From: Nitrospirota bacterium
GTDB lineage: Bacteria > Nitrospirota > Nitrospiria > Nitrospirales > Nitrospiraceae
Direction of reading: 5' to 3'
Length of the DNA stretch: 38,270 bases
Assembly: GCA_002737345.1 (NCBI GenBank)
Contig: NSIK01000029.1
Coordinates: 1-38,270, forward strand
The position numbers and the translations under genes are program-made. The notes beneath the pieces are model-generated. The model worked only from the letters and a program-made list of their open reading frames with translations, was not told where the DNA came from and did not search any database. This document shows, piece after piece, positions 10,451 through 18,181 of the stretch. The stretch's first letter is position 1. Every line of letters starts with the position of its first letter.

Positions 10451-10479
10451 ATCATACTGAGGCCCAGGAACCCTGTCAA
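10451..10479 (-). promoter_or_regulatory. sigma-70 promoter of the pyr operon
   Basis: The minus strand has TTGACA (10474-10479), a 17-bp spacer, and TATGAT (10451-10456), a near-perfect housekeeping promoter. The expected start is around 10444, which gives a leader of about 135 nt before pyrR holding all attenuator elements. The stretch from 10480 to 10642, up to the unrelated gene ending there, shows no convincing feature. Confidence 0.88.
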
Positions 10480-10642
10480 TCCCCCAGGCGGTGGCTCCAC
10501 CTATGAGGGAGGCGCGCACTTTCACGGCCTGTCCAATATGAGGGGCGATACGTGGGTCGAAGGCCACAATGCGGCAGAAGAGAGGATTCGCGACCGCGCC
10601 GCACACCGCGGACGGCGGCGCGTGCCAGACTACTAACGAGCC

Positions 10643-11335
10643 CTAGGGACGTTTGAGCTCTTCGAGCGCAAACTGCTTGGGCAGCATCACTGGCACCACG
10701 ATCCCAATGGGATCGCCCCGTTTGATCGTCGTCGGCTTGGTGAGTTGCAACAGAAAATTCGAGGTGAAAGCGTCGTAGTCCGGAAGCCATTCGTACATGT
10801 TCGGCGTACGTTTGTATTCCTGCGTCTTAATCCCCTCCCACACAAAAAACGTCCGATCGGGATAGTGGTAGAAGTGGTTCGGCACGTCCTTCATCATCAA
10901 GCCCACCTGTTTGGGATAATAGAAACGGATCCCGCAACAGAGCTTGGGATAGCCGCTATTTAAAATCAAATCGACATAGGTCCCTGAAAAGGACTTGTAG
11001 CCAAGGATTCGCTCCTCCGGCAGGATCGGCGGAGCTTGCCACTTCACTCCCTCGGTCGTGCGGCGAATCTTACAGTCAGCCGGAGACCGAATGAGCCAGC
11101 CATACTGACCCACCGTTCGCACCGGGCCGCAATCGTCAGGAATCACTTTATAACCCTCGACCGCGACCGTCCGCTGCTCGTTCAGCGACATTCCTGACAG
11201 CAGGGGCCGATGCGGCATGAAGTCAAGCTTCAGCCGCTCTGGCGCGATGGCCGTCGAATATTCCCGCTCCCAATAAATGACGATCTTGTCGCCCGACTCC
11301 TCACCTGCAATCTGTTCTGACGTCAGTTCATTCAT
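10643..11335 (-). CDS. conserved-looking protein of unknown function (230 aa)
   Basis: I do not recognise this 230-residue protein with confidence. It is soluble, without signal peptide or membrane segment, rich in Trp, Tyr and Pro, and has clear blocks: YGWLIRSPAD near residue 80, LCCGIRFYYPKQVG in the middle, DVPNHFYHYP, and a C-terminal KRGDPIGIVVPV. The layout (GW-x-I-x-S-P, PN, then G-D/E-P-I near the end) loosely recalls DUF6065-type proteins, but this is from memory and unverified. It starts 42 bases after the 593-residue gene and is the last gene of the proA cluster. Codon use looks like its neighbours. The following pyr operon has its own promoter. Confidence 0.75.
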   Translation of the reverse strand: MNELTSEQIAGEESGDKIVIYWEREYSTAIAPERLKLDFMPHRPLLSGMSLNEQRTVAVEGYKVIPDDCGPVRTVGQYGWLIRSPADCKIRRTTEGVKWQAPPILPEERILGYKSFSGTYVDLILNSGYPKLCCGIRFYYPKQVGLMMKDVPNHFYHYPDRTFFVWEGIKTQEYKRTPNMYEWLPDYDAFTSNFLLQLTKPTTIKRGDPIGIVVPVMLPKQFALEELKRP

Positions 11336-11377
11336 GGAGGCAACCGTAATCGATCCGTGATACCCAGTGCAAGCGGA

Positions 11378-13159
11378 CTAGACCTTCTTCAGGTGAAATA
11401 AAGTGAGCCCCGCCCGCAGCTTCGCTTTCGGCAGGATCGTGCGATGCATCCGAAACGTAGGGAGCTGCTCGACCGGTTCTTCCCAGCAGACATGGAGTCC
11501 AGTGGACGAGCCATGCCGGCCCAGTTGCGCCGGACCGACGACGAAGGCATTGCCTCCTCCCCGAAGAGTTCGCGCCATCTCCTTCATCCCTTCAGCCAAC
11601 CTGGCCGGCTGCTCCCCGTCACCATAGGGGATCCACCAATAGATCAAATCATAGAGAGGAGGGGCTGCCTGGTCCTGCGATGCGTTTACCGGAAGAAATC
11701 GAATGCGCGAGAGCCAATCCCACCGCTGCATCTCGGCGCAGACCGTCCAAAGTTGCTGCGCCTGTTTTTGCGCCAGGGCCGCCTCATGAATGCGCACCAT
11801 ATAGTCTCTCGGCCGATCGAAAAGGACGCAGGTCGCAATCACCGCATCGCCATTGTCGATGAGGACCTGCTCGGCATGGGACAGGGCCGCGCCGATCTCA
11901 CGATCCTGTTCGCCACGATCGTGTAGATAATCCGCCACGAAGGGCTGCGCCGCTCGTTCGTTGATTTCAGATTCGTCTTCCGGGTAGAGCAATACCGCGC
12001 CATAGGCCTCGGCAGGAGAGATCACGGGAACCCCCTGCACAAAGACCGATCGCCAATCGACCGGGCTCATGGCCACTGATGCGTCTGGCTGCTCCCTGCT
12101 CTCGTGCGGCAGGGTCACAGGCAAGGGAGTCTGGCGCTCTCGCTCCTTCAAAATCACCTGGCCTTGGGCAATCTCTGCGCTCCGATCGCAGGGCAGCATG
12201 CGACGGCCTTTCGCACTCATGTAGGAGAGCCCTGCGACATCGGATGCCAGCGTCACCTTATGCAGCAGGCCTCCCTGAAGGGTTAGGCAGGCGCCGCTAC
12301 TCTGGTCGAAATATCGAACCGGCAGTATCCCCGCCGGCAACCAAGTGATTTGATTGGACCGTTCTTGATTCATGAAGAGCGTGAAGGGGTTCGTCCCACA
12401 GGAGGCCTGAGGAGTAAAGAAATTACTGAACAAGCGAAAGGCTGCTTCCGACGGATAGGCGGGAATCCCGCGATAGCGCAACGGCCTGGGGCTCTGGCTC
12501 CCCTCGTTCTGATCGTCGTAGAGGCCGCGGATGAATTCAAACACCGCAGACCCGGTTCCCGGCAAGAGCGACTTAAACAGTTCGACGACTGGCAGAAAGT
12601 CGATCGAGGCCCAACTCATCGCCCCCATACAGGACATGAAGCTGGCCCCCTCGAAATCCCCATCCTGCAACACATAGAAGGCATCTTTCCGCTGGCGAAT
12701 CGTAGCCCGACCGGTCGGCCCGATCACAAGATCCTCATCGCGATAGAAAAACCGCACGTCCTCGATCGGAACCCGGAGCGCCTGAGCGGCCATCGCCCGC
12801 AGATCGTCAGCCGTAAGCCGTTGCCAGCCAGGCTTGCTGGCGAGATTGAGGCTGGTTTCATTCACTAAACCAGCCGGTTTCAACCCGACCCATTGGCCCC
12901 AATCCAACCGGATTCTGGCACGGAGAAGCACCGCTTCGCCTACGGCATTGCTCCCCCACTCACATTCATGTAACGGATTCCCTGCCGGGTCTGTGGCGAG
13001 AAATCTGCGCCCGTCCTGGCGATAGAAGACCAGATGGCCGGTGGCTTGGCGGACGACTCGCCCGCCCGCCTGTTCGAGAGCCTGTGCGAAAGAACGATTC
13101 GTGGGAAAACGAAGATGGCCAGCTGTGTGCAATGCGGCCAAGAGTGGGTCAGCAGACAT
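11378..13159 (-). CDS. large protein of unknown function with methyltransferase-like C-terminal segment
   Basis: The start ATG directly abuts the proA stop (TAGATG), so the 593-residue protein is probably translated with ProA. I do not recognise the family. No signal peptide or membrane helix is evident. The N-terminal part has GHLVFYRQDGRRFLATDP and a Trp-rich segment; the middle has FMSCMGAMSWASIDFLP and a run of PRPLRYRGIPAYPSEAAFRLFSNFF. The last 150 residues contain YDLIYWWIPYGDG and then TLRGGGNAFVVGPAQLG, which resemble the post-motif I and motif III region of SAM-dependent methyltransferases. A glycine-rich SAM loop is not obvious, so this may be degenerate or a misreading. A 230-residue unknown follows 42 bases later. 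Confidence 0.8.
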   Translation of the reverse strand: MSADPLLAALHTAGHLRFPTNRSFAQALEQAGGRVVRQATGHLVFYRQDGRRFLATDPAGNPLHECEWGSNAVGEAVLLRARIRLDWGQWVGLKPAGLVNETSLNLASKPGWQRLTADDLRAMAAQALRVPIEDVRFFYRDEDLVIGPTGRATIRQRKDAFYVLQDGDFEGASFMSCMGAMSWASIDFLPVVELFKSLLPGTGSAVFEFIRGLYDDQNEGSQSPRPLRYRGIPAYPSEAAFRLFSNFFTPQASCGTNPFTLFMNQERSNQITWLPAGILPVRYFDQSSGACLTLQGGLLHKVTLASDVAGLSYMSAKGRRMLPCDRSAEIAQGQVILKERERQTPLPVTLPHESREQPDASVAMSPVDWRSVFVQGVPVISPAEAYGAVLLYPEDESEINERAAQPFVADYLHDRGEQDREIGAALSHAEQVLIDNGDAVIATCVLFDRPRDYMVRIHEAALAQKQAQQLWTVCAEMQRWDWLSRIRFLPVNASQDQAAPPLYDLIYWWIPYGDGEQPARLAEGMKEMARTLRGGGNAFVVGPAQLGRHGSSTGLHVCWEEPVEQLPTFRMHRTILPKAKLRAGLTLFHLKKV

Positions 13160-14497
13160 CTACTCGCGGACTTGCCCGCTCCCCAAGACGATAAACTTAA
13201 AGCAGGTTAATTCTTCTAGCCCCATCGGACCCCGGGCATGGATGCGGGACGTACTGATCCCAATTTCCGCGCCCAGCCCGAATTGATAGCCATCGTTCAA
13301 TCTCGTCGAAGCGTTCACCAGCACGGCGCTGGCATCGACCTCCCGCAAGAACCGCATGGCCTTGGGATAGTCGGAGGTGACAATCGCTTCTGTATGGCGT
13401 GAACCATACTTGGCAATATGTTCCATCGCCTCATCAATGTTCTTGACCACTTTGACTGCCACGGTGAGGTCGAGGAATTCCTTTCCGAAATCCTCGTCGC
13501 TCGCCGGCTTGGCCGAGGATGACAACTGACAGGTCTTCGGGCAACCGCGCACCTCGACCTTAGCCTCGACTAACTTTGCAATGAAAGGCGCGAGCCAGTT
13601 CCTGGCAATGCCCTGATTCACCAAGAGGGTCTCCACTGCATTGCAGGTCGAGGGCCGCTGCACCTTGGCGTTGAAACAGACCCGCTCGGCCATGGCAGGG
13701 TCAGCATCGCCATCGACATAAATGTGACAGACGCCGGCATCGTGCCTGATGACAGGAATCGTGGCATGTTCGGTGACGACCTTCATCAGCGATTCGCCGC
13801 CGCGCGGAATAATCAAATCGATGTAGCGATCCTGCTTCAGCAAAAAAGGCACCAGCTCACGCTCAGGCCGCGCAACAAAGGTGATCGCCCCGGTCGGGAC
13901 GCCGGCTTTTTCGGCCGCGTCAGAAAGGACCCTCGCAATCGCCGTATTGGAATGGATCGCCTCGCTCCCACCACGCAGGACGCAGACATTCCCGGACTTT
14001 AAACAGAGGGCGGCGGAATCAGCCGTGACGTTCGGACGGGACTCGTAAATAATGCCGATAACGCCGATCGGAACCCGCACTCGCCCTACCTGCATACCAT
14101 TCGGCCTCGGCCACATCTTCGGCATGGTACCAAGCGGATCAGGGAGCGCTGCCACTTCGCGCAGGCCCACCGCCATCTCGGCGATTCGCTCCTCCGTCAG
14201 GCGCAGCCGGTCCGCCATCGCCTTCCTCTCCGGCTCAGTCCCGAAAGCCTCCAGATCCAGCTCATTGGCGGCGATCAGCGCGTCTTTATGTTCTTCCAAG
14301 GCCTCGGCCATCGCCAGGAGCGCCCGGTTCTTCGTAGCCGTTGACAGCGTCGCCAGCCGAACTGCGGCCTGCTTGGCTCGCGTGACCAATTCATTGACAT
14401 ATTCTGGAATAGGAATGAGGGCGACCACCTCTTCCACGCCCGTCGCTTCGATAGGCTCGACCGACGTTTCCGCCTGGTTACTTTGATCAGACAACAT
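13160..14497 (-). CDS. proA: glutamate-5-semialdehyde dehydrogenase ProA
   Basis: ProA reduces gamma-glutamyl phosphate to glutamate-5-semialdehyde with NADPH, the second step of proline synthesis. The 445-residue protein has VPIGVIGIIYESRPNVT at 142-158, CLKSGNVCVLRGGSEA at 165-180, and the nucleophile Cys285 in QRPSTCNAVETLLV; the C-terminal FGLGAEIGISTSRIHARGPMG is typical. The N-terminus is about 30 residues longer than usual (acidic, low similarity); internal starts are possible, though AAGGA precedes the chosen ATG at a long spacing. proB is not in the window. The next gene begins directly at its stop codon. Confidence 0.96.
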   Translation of the reverse strand: MLSDQSNQAETSVEPIEATGVEEVVALIPIPEYVNELVTRAKQAAVRLATLSTATKNRALLAMAEALEEHKDALIAANELDLEAFGTEPERKAMADRLRLTEERIAEMAVGLREVAALPDPLGTMPKMWPRPNGMQVGRVRVPIGVIGIIYESRPNVTADSAALCLKSGNVCVLRGGSEAIHSNTAIARVLSDAAEKAGVPTGAITFVARPERELVPFLLKQDRYIDLIIPRGGESLMKVVTEHATIPVIRHDAGVCHIYVDGDADPAMAERVCFNAKVQRPSTCNAVETLLVNQGIARNWLAPFIAKLVEAKVEVRGCPKTCQLSSSAKPASDEDFGKEFLDLTVAVKVVKNIDEAMEHIAKYGSRHTEAIVTSDYPKAMRFLREVDASAVLVNASTRLNDGYQFGLGAEIGISTSRIHARGPMGLEELTCFKFIVLGSGQVRE

Positions 14498-14534
14498 AAA
14501 AAAGACTTATCCTTAGTAATAGTAAGACTTAGAC

Positions 14535-14564
14535 AGGATACAGCGGGAGTTTCGATGCGGTCAA
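14535..14564 (-). promoter_or_regulatory. candidate proA promoter
   Basis: On the minus strand TTGACC (14559-14564) is followed by 18 bases and TATCCT (14535-14540), about 40 bases before the proA ATG. A TATAAT also occurs at 14572-14577 but lacks a -35 at proper spacing. The gap after the upstream sugar-nucleotide gene (134 bp) supports a separate promoter here. Confidence 0.45.
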
Positions 14565-14631
14565 GGCGGCCATTATAGGCCGTTTTCCCTGAGATGGACG
14601 CAAGACCGCGCCCGCTCACACCGAACCGAAA

Positions 14632-15636
14632 CTAGATGACTTTCTTGAAGTAGTCGATCGTGCGAAGGAGGGCATCTTCAAGCAGCACTTGGGGTTCCCA
14701 GTTCAGCAGCGCGCGCGCCCGAGAAATGTCCGGCCGTCTGACTTTCGGATCATCGGCCGGCAAGGGGTGATGGGTGATCTGGCTCGATGAGCGAGTGAGC
14801 TCCAGCACCAGTTTCGCGATCTCCATCACCGTGAGCTCGCGCGGGTTCCCAATATTCACCGGCTCATGCATGCTGGCCATCTCGGCGCCTGTATTCCCCG
14901 AGATAAGAAATTTACGATCCATCCGCTGCTCAGGCGTCTTGTCCGAATCCAGCATGAGCAAAGAGATAATACCTCGGGCCAAGTCGTCGACGTAACAAAA
15001 GCTCCTGGTCTGGAGCCCGTCGCCGAACACGCTAAGCGGCTTCCCCTGGAGCGCCTGGACGATAAAACTGGAGACAACCCTGCCATCATGCGGCCTCATA
15101 CGGGGGCCGAAGGTGTTAAAAATCCGCACGATTCTGGTGTCCACCCCGTGGTAGCGATGGAAGGCCATGGTCATGGCTTCGGCAAACCGTTTAGCCTCAT
15201 CGTAGACCCCACGAGGACTAATGGGGTTCACATTCCCCCAGTAGGTTTCCGGCTGAGGATTCACAAGAGGATCGCCGTAAACTTCCGAGGTGCTGGCCAG
15301 AATAAACCGCGCGCTTTTTGCCCGAGCCAGCCCCAATACTTTATGCGTCCCCATGGCCCCGACCTTCATCGTCGCAATCGGGAACTCCATATAGTCCTGA
15401 GGACTGGCGGGCGACGCAAAGTGCATCACCGCATCGAGGGGCCCTTCGACATGCAGGTAATCGCAGACGTCGTATTTAATGAAGGAGAACCGCTCATGCC
15501 CGAGCAGATGGGCCAGGTTATCCATGCGCCCGGTGAGGAGATTGTCCATGCAGATCACGGAATGGCCGCTCTGCAGCAGCATGTCAGAGAGATGACTCCC
15601 GAGAAATCCGGCTCCGCCTGTGATGAGAATACGCAT
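14632..15636 (-). CDS. UDP-glucuronate decarboxylase-like NAD-dependent epimerase (UXS)
   Basis: This extended short-chain dehydrogenase of 334 residues most resembles UDP-xylose synthase, which converts UDP-glucuronate to UDP-xylose for surface polysaccharide. The NAD-binding GGAGFLG is at 7-13, FASPASP at 73-79, STSEVYGDP at 115-123, and the catalytic YxxxK as Y145 and K149 in [16 protein letters not shown] and SFCYVDDL (about 212-219) follow. Odd point: residues about 232-256 (between MLDSD and EPVNIGNP) look like an extra loop, where most relatives go straight on. No other sugar genes are in the window, so its glycan is unknown. dTDP-glucose dehydratase-like activity is a less likely alternative. 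Confidence 0.88.
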   Translation of the reverse strand: MRILITGGAGFLGSHLSDMLLQSGHSVICMDNLLTGRMDNLAHLLGHERFSFIKYDVCDYLHVEGPLDAVMHFASPASPQDYMEFPIATMKVGAMGTHKVLGLARAKSARFILASTSEVYGDPLVNPQPETYWGNVNPISPRGVYDEAKRFAEAMTMAFHRYHGVDTRIVRIFNTFGPRMRPHDGRVVSSFIVQALQGKPLSVFGDGLQTRSFCYVDDLARGIISLLMLDSDKTPEQRMDRKFLISGNTGAEMASMHEPVNIGNPRELTVMEIAKLVLELTRSSSQITHHPLPADDPKVRRPDISRARALLNWEPQVLLEDALLRTIDYFKKVI

Positions 15637-16250
15637 ATAAGAATTTCTCTTCTACGCTTCTCTCACCACGAATGCCAGATAATTTATGTGGATCGACGCC
15701 TTCTCCCTGCCACACTCACATCGCAACGGTCGGATTAAAACACAACTTTGCGCCTGACGAAATATAAACCAGGCCCGTCATTGTTGCCGAAGGACAAGTT
15801 CCTCGTCCACCGCACTTCCCCAAGGATCGGATTCTCTACCGCGGAGATGGGAGTCGGTATATAGACTTTTATCACTTGCTCGATCGCCGGGGCCTAATCC
15901 ATTAATACGTGTTTGAGGGAAGAAAAAAGGAACACGAAAAAGTGTGTGTGCGTTGAGAAGTTGTTCTGGCTACACACTTACTCACACACCGCAGGCAGTC
16001 GCTTGCTAAGCCGCGTAAACGGTGACTACTTTTTGCGTGTCTTTTCTCATAATCCTCAACAGTACCTGTGGCAAAAATATCACAGTGCGCTATATGCAAC
16101 ACGCCGACTACTCACGAATGCTATATTTATCGTGTATAATAAACAACTTATGGTGGTAACATTTGGCCCATTGATTGCATTACATTATCACTGCAATCAA
16201 ATTAATTACTGTGTTTACGTCCAAAACAGACGGGATAGGGCTGAAGTAGC
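15637..16250. other. AT-rich intergenic region between divergent genes
   Basis: This 614-bp gap separates the minus-strand UXS-like gene from the plus-strand lipoprotein gene. From about 15900 it becomes clearly AT-richer than its surroundings. It contains an 8-bp inverted repeat AAGTGTGT/ACACACTT (15940-15947 and 15972-15979), a TATAAT at 16135-16140 with only a poor -35, and a second inverted repeat near 16171-16200. An open frame from 15913 to 16254 has no protein-like composition. Promoters for both flanking genes presumably lie here, but I cannot place them firmly. Confidence 0.6.
16171..16200. repeat. 9-bp perfect inverted repeat upstream of the lipoprotein gene
   Basis: TTGATTGCA (16171-16179) and TGCAATCAA (16192-16200) are exact reverse complements with a 12-bp spacer, 50 bases before the lipoprotein start. 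The arms are AT-rich and no T-run follows, so an operator for a dimeric regulator or a structured leader is more likely than a terminator. The binding protein is unknown. Confidence 0.6.
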
Positions 16251-16739
16251 ATGAAGAACCTTCAATTGATATTAGCCGGTATCCTCGTTTCAGTGGCTGG
16301 GTGCCAAACCGGCCAGCCGGCACACACGGCCGCCATCGACAACGGAAACTTTATGGGGCTCTGGAGCACCTACTCCCATTGCCAAGCCACCAGTGACAGC
16401 ACTCAACTGCACAACGATGCGGTAGCCCTGGCCAAGGCGGCCAATCGCTCACTCAGAGCGGAAGCGTTTACTCTCCCGCTCCCAGGCAAGATCGAAAAGC
16501 TCATAGCGACTCCTGCTGACAGATTTGCGGTGGATATGAAGGCAATGGCAGCAGCCTGCTCCTTACGGGCCGGTACCGCTGCCATCGAGGCAGGGAACCT
16601 TGATGCGGCGAAAGACCTGCTCAGGACCGTCCTCAGCTACCAACCCCAATCCGAGTACGCCTATTACACGCTGCAAGCGAAAGCGTTGCTTTCAGATCTT
16701 GAGGCCAACATCCTTGAAGTCACGCTCAACCTACCCTAG
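16251..16739 (+). CDS. small lipoprotein of unknown function with TPR-like C-terminus
   Basis: The 162-residue protein begins MKNLQLILAG and has a lipobox SVAGC with Cys18, so it is a predicted lipoprotein. The mature part is Ala-rich and helical. Around 116-150 it reads AAIEAGNLDAAKDLLRTV and SEYAYYTLQAKALL, a pattern like a tetratricopeptide repeat pair. Two further Cys residues (about 44 and 103) could form a disulfide. It is the only plus-strand gene between two long minus-strand blocks, and converges on the DUF971 gene; no terminator is evident in the 187-bp gap after it. Function unknown. Confidence 0.8.
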   Translation: MKNLQLILAGILVSVAGCQTGQPAHTAAIDNGNFMGLWSTYSHCQATSDSTQLHNDAVALAKAANRSLRAEAFTLPLPGKIEKLIATPADRFAVDMKAMAAACSLRAGTAAIEAGNLDAAKDLLRTVLSYQPQSEYAYYTLQAKALLSDLEANILEVTLNLP

Positions 16740-16926
16740 CCGACTCGCCTCGCGCCTCTCTCGACCCTCTCGCGATCTTCCATTCCAATAGATCTGCTCA
16801 CAGACCATTGTATTAAGGAATGATGTCCATTACGGACGATTCGAGAGGAATCTTTACCGCGCTTCATAAACGCCCATCCAGAGCGGCGCGACACATCACG
16901 GTCGCTGAACCGATCCGCGAATCTTC

Positions 16927-17283
16927 TCATAAAAGACGGCGGCTCCTTGGTTCAATCGGTTTGACCGGCTGACAGACATCACATTGACAGATCCGCCGGA
17001 GGAGGCCATAGGAGTAAATTCCCGTGTCGTGGCCATCGCTCCAGGTAAATTGCAAGGCATAGCGTCCGACCGGCTGCACATCCTGCAACATGATCACGAT
17101 CGGCACATCGCCCGGCTGCAAACGCAGGACGCCGGACCACTCGTCCACACAGGCAGCGCAGGGGCATTGCTGACGGAGATACCGGACGGGATAGACGGAC
17201 TTGTGCCCATCGTTCCATTCGATGCCCAGCACGCCCTTGTCCACCCAGGACATATCTTTTGGCTCATACAGGGTCTCAGTCAT
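16927..17283 (-). CDS. DUF971 domain protein
   Basis: I chose the ATG at 17283 (118 residues); a TTG eight codons earlier is possible. The protein matches the small DUF971 family related to the N-terminal domain of gamma-butyrobetaine hydroxylase: IEWNDGHKSVYPVRYLR at 21-37, then CPCAAC (40-45), and later LQFTWSDGHDTGIYSYGLLR. Bacterial relatives often sit near Fe-S or Mrp-type genes; here the neighbour is recO, 40 bases upstream. A second cluster CQCDVC (99-104) gives six to seven Cys in two groups, suggesting a bound metal (zinc or Fe-S). The biochemical role is unknown. Confidence 0.85.
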   Translation of the reverse strand: MTETLYEPKDMSWVDKGVLGIEWNDGHKSVYPVRYLRQQCPCAACVDEWSGVLRLQPGDVPIVIMLQDVQPVGRYALQFTWSDGHDTGIYSYGLLRRICQCDVCQPVKPIEPRSRRLL

Positions 17284-17322
17284 CCTTGTCGCTTCCTTCC
17301 ACTGCAACCCCCTCGCGCCTGA

Positions 17323-18075
17323 TCAGGACGGATAGGATAAAAAATTCACCGGAGGCAGTTGCCGGCCCGCCACCACCGTGACATAGCCTTCAATCGCATT
17401 TTCCACCTCGTACCGGACTTGCCCTACGGCCCTCAAGCGATCGACCATCGAAGAGGACAGCTGCAACGCCTGATGCAGAAAGGCCAGGCTCCCTCGTGAA
17501 AGCGGCAAACAACGGAAGGATTGGCGCGCCGCACAGGCCATACAGACCAGGCCTCCTGACAGAGGTGAGAACTGTAGCTCTCCCACCAACCGTCCCTTAC
17601 CGCAGGCGGCACAGTGATCGGTCTGGGGGCGAAACCCGAGAAACCCCAGCAGCCTGATCTGAAACAGCAATGCCGTCATCGCCGGATCCTGGCTCGTGAT
17701 CAAGGCGCGCAGGCCCTGTTCGAGCGTGTCGAAGAGCTGCGGGTCCGGATCCCCGTCCGGCGTCACCGCTCCCACCACATTGACCATCCGCGCGGCAGCG
17801 GTCATCAGCGTCAAGTCTTCACGAAACTTTATGAAGGGTTCCACGAGATCAACCTGCGAAATACGATAGAGCGAATCGCCGGACTTTTCGAACAGGTTGA
17901 GATGGCAGATCGTGAGAGGCTCGAGCGAGGCGCCAAGCCGGCTCTTCATCCGTCGCGCCCCCCGCGCCACACCACGAACCTTGCCCATCTCCTTGGTATA
18001 GAAGGTGACGATACGATCCGCATCGCCCCACTTCCGGCTTTTCAATGTGATCGCAGCGGTCTTGATCAGCGGCAT
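17323..18075 (-). CDS. recO: DNA repair protein RecO
   Basis: RecO loads RecA on SSB-coated DNA with RecR in the RecFOR pathway. The 250-residue protein has the N-terminal OB-fold (TAAITLKSRKWGDADRIV, VARGARRMKSR) and an all-helical C-terminal part with a zinc knuckle, Cys155, Cys158, Cys178 and Cys181 (HCAACGKG and VCMACAA). The start ATG at 18075 gives the standard N-terminus MPLIKT. It lies 106 bases after mgtE and about 40 before the DUF971 gene. The family often neighbours era, and here era is only one gene further upstream. Confidence 0.95.
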   Translation of the reverse strand: MPLIKTAAITLKSRKWGDADRIVTFYTKEMGKVRGVARGARRMKSRLGASLEPLTICHLNLFEKSGDSLYRISQVDLVEPFIKFREDLTLMTAAARMVNVVGAVTPDGDPDPQLFDTLEQGLRALITSQDPAMTALLFQIRLLGFLGFRPQTDHCAACGKGRLVGELQFSPLSGGLVCMACAARQSFRCLPLSRGSLAFLHQALQLSSSMVDRLRAVGQVRYEVENAIEGYVTVVAGRQLPPVNFLSYPS

Positions 18076-18143
18076 GGGGAAAATCCATGCGGTACGACTC
18101 GCACCACGTGAACGGTTTCAGCGGACGAGCAACCGGCAGTTCT

Positions 18144-18178
18144 ACGTTTCACGCTTCACGCCTCACGTTTGACGGTTC
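18144..18178. repeat. heptanucleotide tandem repeat (five units)
   Basis: Five imperfect 7-bp units run head to tail: ACGTTTC, ACGCTTC, ACGCCTC, ACGTTTG, ACGGTTC. The array fills part of the gap between the mgtE stop and recO. No coding potential. A related GAACGTC-GAACGTC doublet lies just before mgtE, so a family of heptamer repeats may exist. Confidence 0.7.
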
Positions 18179-18181
18179 TTG

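Noticed and set aside
10418-10606. 62-codon minus-strand frame upstream of pyrR
   Set aside because: It covers the pyr promoter and the PyrR-binding hairpin, which explain the conservation better than coding.
15913-16254. Open frame of 113 codons on the plus strand in the AT-rich gap
   Set aside because: Composition is not protein-like, it overlaps inverted repeats and a TATAAT, and ends at the start of the lipoprotein gene.
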